Of a DNA stretch of 7,035 bases, positions 1-5,202 are shown one piece after another (positions within the stretch are counted from its first letter, which is position 1; the number at the start of each line of letters is the position of its first letter). Both the position numbers and the translations under genes were made by a program. The notes beneath the pieces are model-generated. The model did no database searches and was not told the DNA's origin. It was given only the letters and a program-made list of their open reading frames with translations. Source of the DNA: DATCSE01 sp036568605 (GTDB lineage: Bacteria; Pseudomonadota; Gammaproteobacteria; Burkholderiales; Burkholderiaceae_C); the NCBI GenBank assembly GCA_036568605.1, contig DATCSE010000411.1:1-7035 (forward strand). Direction: 5' to 3'.

Positions 1-668
1 ATCTGGTCGCGCGCGCCCACCACCAGCGTGGCCGGGCAGCGCACCCGCGCCGCCGCGTCCAGCCCGCCGGCATAGCGGTCGCAAACACCGAAGTCGTGGT
101 GGAACAGGTTCAGCGCCGGCTGGCCGGCCTGCACGTGCCGCATCAGGGCGCGGCTGGCGCCGTGCAGCCAAGTGCCGGGGCCGGGGTACGACGGCTTGGC
201 CGCCATGCCGGCATGCGAGTACGTGTTGACCATGTCGATGGCCTTCAGCGGCTCTTGCTGCGCGGTCTGCAGCAGCGCATCCGAGACTTTCATCGGGTAC
301 GCGGTGCCCAGCATCACGAGGCGTTCGATGCGATCCGGGGCCCGGCCCGCGGCCTCGAGCGCAATCAGCGAGCCCATGCTGTGACCGACCAGCGCCGCGC
401 GTTGCACGGCAACGGCATCGAGCACGGCCAGCACCCAGTCGGCCAGTGCCTCGACGTTCGCGAGCGGCGGCCCGTCGCTGCGGCCGTGGCCTGGCAGGTC
501 GAGCGCGAGCACGGCACGGCCGTGGTGCGCGAACCAGCGGGCGTACAGCGTCCAGACGCTGTGGTCGTTCAGCGCGCCGTGGATGAAGACGATGCACGGC
601 CGCGACGTGTCGAACGCCTTGCCGCCGGTGTACGCGTACGTGGTGTGGCCGGAGACGGCGAGGTCCAT
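1..668 (-). CDS. Alpha/beta-fold hydrolase, 3' end cut by the window
   Basis: The first 222 codons are visible and stay open to the window edge. The protein has the alpha/beta hydrolase fold. An early beta-strand ends in FIHGA (His30-Gly31, the usual oxyanion-hole position), followed by LDLPGHGRSDGP (about 57-67). The nucleophile elbow is GHSMGS with Ser97 as predicted nucleophile. VVGARD near the end places Asp221 where the catalytic acid normally sits. The catalytic His would lie outside the window. No signal peptide is visible, so it is probably cytoplasmic. The family includes esterases, lipases, C-C bond hydrolases and haloperoxidase-like enzymes, and the substrate cannot be told from sequence. 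The start ATG shares its A with the metY stop codon (TGATG), which implies an operon and probable translational coupling. It is not MetX, the acetyltransferase of the same fold that makes MetY's substrate: the elbow motif and compact layout fit a general hydrolase of about 260-280 residues. Confidence 0.9.
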   Translation of the reverse strand, partial: MDLAVSGHTTYAYTGGKAFDTSRPCIVFIHGALNDHSVWTLYARWFAHHGRAVLALDLPGHGRSDGPPLANVEALADWVLAVLDAVAVQRAALVGHSMGSLIALEAAGRAPDRIERLVMLGTAYPMKVSDALLQTAQQEPLKAIDMVNTYSHAGMAAKPSYPGPGTWLHGASRALMRHVQAGQPALNLFHHDFGVCDRYAGGLDAAARVRCPATLVVGARDQ

Positions 669-1984
669 CAGCGCGCCCCCGCCTTCTCGGCCACCTTCAG
701 CGCACGCTTCAGGTCGTCGATCAGGTCGTCGGGCTCCTCGAGCCCGATGGACAGCCGTATCGTCCCGGCGGTGATGCCGGCCTGCGCGAGCGCCGCGTCG
801 TCCATCCGGAAATGCGTCGTCGACGCGGGGTGGATCACCAGCGAGCGGCAGTCGCCGACGTTCGCGAGATGCGAGAAGATCCGCAACGCTTCGATGAACG
901 CCTGGCCTTGTGCGCGCGAGCCGCGCAGGTCGAAGCTGAACACCGAGCCGCAGCCGCGCGGCAGCAGCTTCTTCGCGAGCGCGTGGTCGCGGTGGGTCTC
1001 GAGCTCGGGGTAGCCGACGCTCGCGACCAGCGGCTGCTTGCTCAGGAACTCGACGACCTTGCGCGTGTTCGCGACATGGCGCGCCATGCGCAGCGGCAGC
1101 GTCTCGATGCCCTGCAGGATCAGCCATGCGGTGTGCGGGCTCATGCACGCGCCGAAGTCGCGCAGGCCTTCGCGGCGTGCCCGCAGCAGGAAAGCGCCGA
1201 CCGTGCTCTCCTCGCTGAACACCATGCCGTGGAAGCCCTCGTACGGCGCCGCGAGCTCGGCGTAGCGGCCGTGTTGGGCGTGCGCCGCGTCCCAGTCGAA
1301 CTGGCCGCTGTCGACCAGCACGCCGCCGATCACGGTGCCGTGGCCCGAGAGGAATTTGGTCGCGGAGTGGAATACCAGGTCGGCGCCATGCTCGAACGGC
1401 CGCATCAACCACGGCGTCGTGAAGGTCGAATCCACGAGCAGCGGCAGGCCGTGGTCGTGCGCGATAGCCGCGACGGTCGGGATGTCCAGCACGTCCAGCC
1501 CGGGGTTGCCCAGCGTCTCGCCGAACAGCAGCTTGGTGTTCGGGCGGATCGCGGCGCGCCAGCCGGCGATGTCGCCGGGTTTCACGAAGGTCGTCTCGAT
1601 GCCGAAGCGGGCGAGCGTGTAGTGCAACAGGTTGTGCGAGCCGCCGTACAGCGCGCTGGAGCTGACGATGTGCGAGCCGGCGCCGGCGAGCGTCGCGATC
1701 GCGAGGTGCAGCGCGGCCTGGCCGCTCGCGGTTGCGATCGCGCCGGCGCCGCCCTCGAGCGCCGCGATGCGCTCCTCGAGCACCGCGTTGGTCGGGTTCG
1801 AGATCCGGCTGTAGACGTGGCCGGAGCGCTCCATGTTGAACAGCGACGCGGCGTGCTCGCTGTTCTCGAACACGAACGAGGTCGAGAGATGGATGGGCAC
1901 CGCGCGCGCGCCGGTCGTCGGATCAGGTGCCGCGCCGGCATGCAGCGCCAGGGTGTCGAAGCCGGGATCGGATGCACCGGGCAT
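668..1984 (-). CDS. metY: O-acetylhomoserine sulfhydrylase (MetY-type, PLP-dependent)
   Basis: This 438-residue cytoplasmic enzyme of the Cys/Met-metabolism PLP family should convert O-acetylhomoserine and sulfide to homocysteine and acetate, the direct-sulfhydrylation route to methionine. The N-terminus FDTLALHAG...PDPTTGARAVP is typical of MetY. YSRISNPT (58-65) supplies the phosphate-binding Tyr58 and Arg60, Tyr113 in ALYGG should stack on the cofactor ring, Asp185 in VDSTF should bind the pyridine nitrogen, and Lys210 in HSATKFLSGHGT is the Schiff-base lysine. Arg410 in TIRLSIGLE should bind the substrate carboxylate. The segment FDW...PYEGFHGMVFSEES (about 229-260) is the extra stretch that separates MetY from the shorter MetZ and cystathionine synthases. 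The frame is open upstream to about 2638. I chose the ATG at 1984 because homology begins there and a GGAGAG ribosome site lies 7 nt upstream. MetZ (O-succinylhomoserine) activity is the alternative. It is first in a unit with the hydrolase. Confidence 0.93.
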   Translation of the reverse strand: MPGASDPGFDTLALHAGAAPDPTTGARAVPIHLSTSFVFENSEHAASLFNMERSGHVYSRISNPTNAVLEERIAALEGGAGAIATASGQAALHLAIATLAGAGSHIVSSSALYGGSHNLLHYTLARFGIETTFVKPGDIAGWRAAIRPNTKLLFGETLGNPGLDVLDIPTVAAIAHDHGLPLLVDSTFTTPWLMRPFEHGADLVFHSATKFLSGHGTVIGGVLVDSGQFDWDAAHAQHGRYAELAAPYEGFHGMVFSEESTVGAFLLRARREGLRDFGACMSPHTAWLILQGIETLPLRMARHVANTRKVVEFLSKQPLVASVGYPELETHRDHALAKKLLPRGCGSVFSFDLRGSRAQGQAFIEALRIFSHLANVGDCRSLVIHPASTTHFRMDDAALAQAGITAGTIRLSIGLEEPDDLIDDLKRALKVAEKAGAR

Positions 1985-1991
1985 GGGGTCG

Positions 1992-1997
1992 CTCTCC
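1992..1997 (-). promoter_or_regulatory. Ribosome binding site fixing the metY start
   Basis: Read on the minus strand this is GGAGAG, followed by 7 nt and then the ATG at 1984. The metY frame stays open a further 650 bases or so upstream through non-homologous sequence antisense to the CBS gene. This site and the onset of MetY-like sequence therefore decide the start. Confidence 0.75.
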
Positions 1998-2014
1998 AGA
2001 GGTCCCCGGGCACA

Positions 2015-2037
2015 CGCGCGCCTGATCCAGGGGCGCG
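2015..2037. repeat. Imperfect inverted repeat in the metY leader region
   Basis: Two 10-bp arms, 2015-2024 (CGCGCGCCTG) and 2028-2037 (CAGGGGCGCG), are complementary at 9 of 10 positions around a 3-nt centre. In metY mRNA this would form a GC-rich hairpin 31-53 nt upstream of the start codon. No T-run follows on either strand. It could be a leader hairpin, an operator or chance in GC-rich DNA. Confidence 0.4.
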
Positions 2038-2053
2038 ACGGATTTCCAGGGTG

Positions 2054-2080
2054 TTGCTGCGCGGCATTGTGGGCTATATT
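2054..2080 (+). promoter_or_regulatory. Possible sigma-70 promoter for the CBS-domain gene
   Basis: TATATT at 2075-2080 is a good -10 candidate in otherwise GC-rich sequence. TTGCTG at 2054-2059 is the nearest -35-like hexamer, with a short 15-nt spacer. Transcription would start near 2087 and give a leader of about 45 nt. The region is divergent (1985-2131), so the metY promoter must lie here too. On the minus strand I see only weak -10-like strings (TATAGC at 2078-2073, CACAAT nearby) without a convincing -35. I recognise no SAM, SAH or other methionine-related riboswitch between the genes. Confidence 0.4.
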
Positions 2081-2131
2081 GGATTCACAGCCACCCCTGC
2101 CGACCCCAGCGATCCTCAAGGAGACCGACCC

Positions 2132-2596
2132 ATGAAAGTCAGCGACATCCTGCGCGTCAAGGGCGGTACGCTGTTCACCGTGGCCCCCGACCAGGCGCTG
2201 GCCGAGGCGGTCACGACGATGTCCGAGCGCGACATCGGCTCGCTGGTCGTGATGGAGCACGGCGAACTGGTGGGCATGCTGACGTTCCGCGAGGTGATCC
2301 AGGCGATCGTGCGCAACGGCGGCTCGCTCGGCACGACCCTCGTGCGCAGCGTGATGGACGATCATCCGCTGACCTGCACGCCCGAGACCGAGATCGACGA
2401 GGTGCGCCGCATGATGCTGGGCCGCCACGCACGCTACATGCCGGTGATGAGCCAGCGCACGTTGATGGGCGTGATCTCGTTCTACGACGTCGCGAAGGCG
2501 GTCGTCGACGGGCAGGACTTCGAGAACCGGATGCTGAAGGCGTACATCCGCGACTGGCCGGTGGACGAGGCGCGCGACGAGCAAACGTCGGGCTGA
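2132..2596 (+). CDS. Stand-alone protein with two CBS domains
   Basis: A soluble 154-residue protein made almost entirely of two CBS domains, about residues 7-60 and 74-125, which together form one Bateman module. Domain 1 contains ERDIGSLVVM and LVGMLTFREV; domain 2 contains ARYMPVM and MGVISFYDV. In domain 2, Ser116 and Asp119 match the G-h-x-S/T-x-x-D ribose-binding pattern. In domain 1 the matching residues are Thr51 and Glu54, so the usual Asp is replaced and the two nucleotide sites are probably unequal. Such modules usually bind AMP, ATP, SAM or related nucleotides. With no catalytic or DNA-binding domain here, it is likely to act by binding a partner, which is unknown. The start is secure: AAGGAGA (2118-2124) lies 7 nt before the ATG. 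The last 30 residues or so are acidic and polar, outside both domains. It is followed by aroC after 136 bp. Confidence 0.92.
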   Translation: MKVSDILRVKGGTLFTVAPDQALAEAVTTMSERDIGSLVVMEHGELVGMLTFREVIQAIVRNGGSLGTTLVRSVMDDHPLTCTPETEIDEVRRMMLGRHARYMPVMSQRTLMGVISFYDVAKAVVDGQDFENRMLKAYIRDWPVDEARDEQTSG

Positions 2597-2610
2597 CACG
2601 TCCGCGTTCT

Positions 2611-2666
2611 CCGTTCGCGCTGAGGTATCGAAGCGCACGCGGACTTCGATACCTCAGTCCGAACGG
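2611..2666. repeat. 23-bp imperfect inverted repeat between the CBS gene and aroC
   Basis: Arms 2611-2633 and 2644-2666 are complementary at 21 of 23 positions around a 10-nt centre (2634-2643). The innermost 14 bp are perfect (CTGAGGTATCGAAG and its complement), as are the outermost 7 bp (CCGTTCG). The only mismatches are the two adjacent positions at 2618-2619. No T-run follows on either strand, so it is not a standard intrinsic terminator. The right arm touches the TAAAAT box at 2667-2672 and covers the region where a -35 would lie. That arrangement suits an operator. A bidirectional transcription barrier or a dispersed repeat unit are alternatives. Confidence 0.75.
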
Positions 2667-2672
2667 TAAAAT
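2645..2672 (+). promoter_or_regulatory. Possible aroC promoter, TAAAAT box beside the inverted repeat
   Basis: TAAAAT at 2667-2672 matches the -10 consensus at five of six positions and stands out in GC-rich DNA. The -35 is poor: TTCGAT at 2645-2650, 16 nt upstream, shares only the first two bases of TTGACA. A weak -35 inside an inverted repeat would fit an activated or repressed promoter. Transcription would start near 2680, about 53 nt before the aroC ATG. Confidence 0.35.
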
Positions 2673-2685
2673 CACGTGGTCCGAG

Positions 2686-2713
2686 CCACCGCCTCTGCGC
2701 GGTGGTTTCGTTT
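2686..2713 (+). terminator. Terminator-like hairpin in the aroC leader
   Basis: CCACCGC (2686-2692) and GCGGTGG (2699-2705) form a perfect 7-bp GC-rich stem around the 6-nt loop CTCTGC. The stem can be extended by G-T and A-T pairs and is followed at once by TTTCGTTT (2706-2713). The orientation fits termination of the CBS-gene transcript. The T-tract is interrupted by CG, so strength is uncertain. It ends only 19 nt before the aroC ATG and lies downstream of the candidate aroC promoter. It may instead act as an attenuator or a structure near the start codon. Confidence 0.5.
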
Positions 2714-2732
2714 GCATGGCCCGTTTTCCACT

Positions 2733-3833
2733 ATGTCCGGCAGCACCTTCGGCCACCTCTTCTGCGTCACCAACTTCGGCGAAAGCCACGGCCCGGCGAT
2801 CGGCTGCGTGGTCGACGGCTGCCCGCCGGGGATGGAGCTCTCCGAGGCCGACATCCAGCCCGAGCTAGACCGGCGGCGCCCGGGCACCTCGCGCCATGTC
2901 ACGCAGCGCAACGAGCCCGACGCGGTCGAGATCCTCTCCGGGGTGTTCGAGGGCAAGACCACCGGCACGCCGATCGCGCTCCTGATCCGCAACACCGATC
3001 AGCGCAGCAAGGACTACGGCAACCTGCTCAACACCTTCCGCCCGGGTCACGCGGACTACACCTACCTGCACAAGTACGGCTTGCGCGACCCGCGCGGCGG
3101 CGGGCGCGCGTCGGCGCGGCTGACGGCACCGACCGTCGCGGCCGCGGCGATCGCGCGCAAGTGGCTGAGGCTGCAGTACGGCACGAGCTTCGTCGGCTGG
3201 ATGAGCCGGATCGGCGAGATCGACGTCCCGTTCGAGTCGGCCGAGCACATCCCGAACAACCCGTTCTTCGCCGCGAATGCGAGCGACATCCCGCGTCTCG
3301 AGGCGTACATGGACGAGCTGCGCAAGGCCGGCGACAGCTGCGGCGCGCAGATCGACGTGGTCGCGAAGAACGTGCCGGTGGGCCTGGGCGAGCCGCTGTA
3401 CGACAAGCTCGACGCCGACATCGCCTACGCGATGATGGGCATCAACGCGGTGAAGGGCGTCGAGATCGGCGCCGGGTTCGCGAGCGTCGCCCAGCGCGGC
3501 AGCACCCACGGCGATGCGCTGACGCCCGAGGGCTTCGTCGGCAACAACGCCGGCGGCGTGCTGGGCGGCATCTCGACCGGGCAGGACATCACCGTGCGCA
3601 TCGCGATCAAGCCGACCAGCTCGATACGCACGCCGCGGCCGTCGATCGATCTGGCCGGCCAGGCGACCACGGTCGAGACCTTCGGTCGCCACGATCCCTG
3701 CGTGGGCATACGCGCAACGCCGATCGCCGAGGCGATGCTCGCGCTGGTGCTGATGGACCACGCGCTGCGGCACCGTGCGCAATGCGGCGACGTGCGCGTC
3801 GCGACGCCGCCGATCGCCGGGCCTCGCCGATGA
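2733..3833 (+). CDS. aroC: Chorismate synthase
   Basis: This 366-residue cytoplasmic enzyme catalyses the last shikimate step, anti-1,4-elimination of phosphate from 5-enolpyruvylshikimate 3-phosphate to give chorismate, the precursor of aromatic amino acids and folate. It requires reduced FMN. The family is obvious throughout. FGESHG carries His19 and RPGHADYT carries His106, the two conserved catalytic histidines. LDRRRPGTSR (46-54) and RGGGR (121-125) supply the conserved basic residues, GLGEP (218-221), NAVKGVEIG (238-246) and HAGG-like NNAGGVLGGISTG (271-283) are present, and GRHDPC (318-323) carries the conserved Asp321. The length matches the usual bacterial size of about 360, and no key residue is missing. 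I chose the ATG at 2733 (MSGSTFGHLF) because homology starts there. A GTG at 2676 in frame would add 19 unrelated residues through the hairpin. No Shine-Dalgarno sequence precedes the ATG. Confidence 0.98.
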   Translation: MSGSTFGHLFCVTNFGESHGPAIGCVVDGCPPGMELSEADIQPELDRRRPGTSRHVTQRNEPDAVEILSGVFEGKTTGTPIALLIRNTDQRSKDYGNLLNTFRPGHADYTYLHKYGLRDPRGGGRASARLTAPTVAAAAIARKWLRLQYGTSFVGWMSRIGEIDVPFESAEHIPNNPFFAANASDIPRLEAYMDELRKAGDSCGAQIDVVAKNVPVGLGEPLYDKLDADIAYAMMGINAVKGVEIGAGFASVAQRGSTHGDALTPEGFVGNNAGGVLGGISTGQDITVRIAIKPTSSIRTPRPSIDLAGQATTVETFGRHDPCVGIRATPIAEAMLALVLMDHALRHRAQCGDVRVATPPIAGPRR

Positions 3834-4016
3834 TGCGGATGACGGTTCGATGACGCCGGCGGCGGCGTGCGAGCCGCCTCGGGGTTCCAGCGGCGGGTCG
3901 GCCGGCGTAGCATTCTGACCCCCACAATCTGCAGTCTGTCGCACGCCGGGGCTACGGCGTAGCGTGCGTGCCTACACTCGCAGGCCAGCAGAACAACACT
4001 TCAGGAAAGGAAGCCT
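3834..4016. other. Gap between aroC and the efflux operon, two small hairpins
   Basis: This 183-bp gap holds no recognisable gene. A 6-bp stem GGCGGC/GCCGCC (3861-3866, 3873-3878, 6-nt loop) lies 27 nt after the aroC stop and has no T-run, so it is at best a weak terminator. A second hairpin lies at 3940-3964: ACGCCG/CGGCGT (3943-3948, 3955-3960) around GGGCTA, plus three more pairs past a bulged A3961. The octamer GGCGTAGC occurs at 3904-3911 and again at 3956-3963, the second copy inside the second hairpin. The efflux promoter must lie here or upstream. TACACT at 3973-3978 is a possible -10, but I find no matching -35. Confidence 0.4.
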
Positions 4017-5198
4017 ATGCGCAAGCAATGGCTTGTCGTCGCAAGCGTCGCGACCATCGTTGTGGCGATTGCGGCGGCGGTCGTCGCCGTCCGCGCCAAA
4101 AGCAGCGACGGCTCCGACGGCAAGGGCAAGAAAGCGGAGGTCGCGCTCGAGTTTGCGCCGACCGAGGTCGTCAAGCCGGTGCTCGCGGCGATGCCCGAGC
4201 GCGTCGAGTTCTCCGGGCCCCTGATGGCGCCGCGGACCGCGGTCGTGCGGGCCAAGGCGAACGGCACGCTGCTGACGCTCGCGGTGGCCGAGGGCAGCCG
4301 CGTCAGGGCCGGGCAGGCGCTCGGCACGATCGACCTGTCCGACCTGGAAAGCCGCGTCGCCGAGCGCGCCGCGATGGTCGATTCGGCCAAGGCGAAGCTG
4401 GTCGAGGCCGAGCGCTCGCACCGCGCGAACGAGGACCTGGCGCGCCAGAAGTTCATCTCCGAGACCGCACTCGAGACCTCGCGGGCGACGCTGGACGCGG
4501 CGCGTGCGCAGCTCAAGTCGGCGCAGGCCCAACTCGCGAGCATGACGGTGGGCATGCGCGAGGCCGCGCTGATTGCGCCGATCGCCGGCGTGGTCGGCAA
4601 GCGCAACGTCGTGCCCGGGGAGAAGGTCAGCACCGAGCAGGAGCTGATGACGGTGGTCGATTTGTCGACGCTGGAGCTGGCCGGCGTGGTCGGCACGCAC
4701 CAGGTCTCGATGCTGAAAGCGGGGCAGAAGCTCGCGGTGCGGGTCGAAGGCGCGCCAGATCCGGTCGAGGGCCGGATCGACCGGATCGCGCCGCAGGCCG
4801 AGCCGGGCACGCGCGGCATCCGCGTCGTCGTCGTGCTCGCGAACCCGAACGAGGTGTTCCGCGCCGGGCAGTACGCGAGTGCGATCGTGACGCTGGACGA
4901 CATGAAGGAACGCTTGACGATCCCGCTGTCCGCGGTGGCGCAGACCTCCGGGCAAGACTACGTCTGGACGCTCGAGAAAGGCTTGCTGGTGCGGCGCATC
5001 GTGATCACCGGCCGGCGCGACGTGGTCGCCGGTCGGGTCGAGGTCACGCAGGGGCTGACGGCCGATCTGCAGGTCCTGGGCGCGCGCTTCGACAACCTGA
5101 AGGAAGGCGCGCCGGCACGGGTCGCCGCGAAGGGCGCCTCGGGCAACGACATGCCGGCCGCGCAGGCCGAGCCGGCGTCGGCGAAGAAGGCGTCGTAG
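4017..5198 (+). CDS. RND efflux periplasmic adaptor (membrane fusion protein)
   Basis: This 393-residue HlyD/AcrA-type adaptor would link an inner-membrane RND pump to an outer-membrane channel. Residues 5-26 are hydrophobic after Met-Arg-Lys and act as a signal or membrane anchor. The protein has no cysteine, so it is not a lipoprotein like AcrA. The lipoyl-like half-motifs flank a helical hairpin: RAKANGTLLTLAVAEGSRV (about 78-96) and ALIAPIAGVVGKRNVVPGE (about 184-202). Between them, about residues 110-177 are Ala/Glu/Lys/Arg-rich heptads, the coiled-coil hairpin that contacts the outer-membrane channel. A beta-barrel domain (about 216-295) and a membrane-proximal domain (about 296-372) follow, then an Ala/Lys-rich tail likely to be disordered. 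The start is supported by a purine-rich AGGAAAGGAAG (4003-4013) just before the ATG. It lies 4 bp ahead of the pump gene, clearly one operon. The substrate cannot be assigned. Confidence 0.95.
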   Translation: MRKQWLVVASVATIVVAIAAAVVAVRAKSSDGSDGKGKKAEVALEFAPTEVVKPVLAAMPERVEFSGPLMAPRTAVVRAKANGTLLTLAVAEGSRVRAGQALGTIDLSDLESRVAERAAMVDSAKAKLVEAERSHRANEDLARQKFISETALETSRATLDAARAQLKSAQAQLASMTVGMREAALIAPIAGVVGKRNVVPGEKVSTEQELMTVVDLSTLELAGVVGTHQVSMLKAGQKLAVRVEGAPDPVEGRIDRIAPQAEPGTRGIRVVVVLANPNEVFRAGQYASAIVTLDDMKERLTIPLSAVAQTSGQDYVWTLEKGLLVRRIVITGRRDVVAGRVEVTQGLTADLQVLGARFDNLKEGAPARVAAKGASGNDMPAAQAEPASAKKAS

Positions 5199-5202
5199 CA
5201 CC

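Noticed and set aside
1..668. The hydrolase as MetX, the homoserine acetyltransferase that would pair with MetY
   Set aside because: MetX shares the fold but is longer and has a distinct elbow and N-terminal region. GHSMGS and the compact spacing here fit general hydrolases.
96..1013. A plus-strand open frame of 305 codons opposite the hydrolase and the end of metY
   Set aside because: The minus strand carries clear alpha/beta hydrolase and MetY motifs. The plus-strand translation is Arg/Ala-rich without any recognisable domain.
1985..2131. A SAM or SAH riboswitch in the metY leader
   Set aside because: I could find only one simple GC-rich hairpin and none of the conserved core I would expect. 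A covariance-model search would settle it.
812..2596. A plus-strand open frame of 594 codons running across the metY region and into the CBS gene
   Set aside because: Its first two thirds are the antisense of metY, with low-complexity Arg/Ala/Gly composition typical of high-GC shadow frames. Only the part from 2132 is the CBS gene, which has its own ribosome site.
1985..2638. Extension of metY upstream to about 2638 as one 656-residue protein
   Set aside because: The extra 218 residues are antisense to the CBS gene and resemble nothing known, while homology and a good ribosome site both begin at 1984.
2676..2732. An upstream GTG start for aroC
   Set aside because: It would add 19 residues not seen in chorismate synthases, encoded by the hairpin and T-tract, with no ribosome site.
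3830..3853. A 7-codon reading frame (ATG overlapping the aroC stop as ATGA)
   Set aside because: Too short to support. It has no ribosome site of its own beyond aroC coding sequence and no following gene to couple to.
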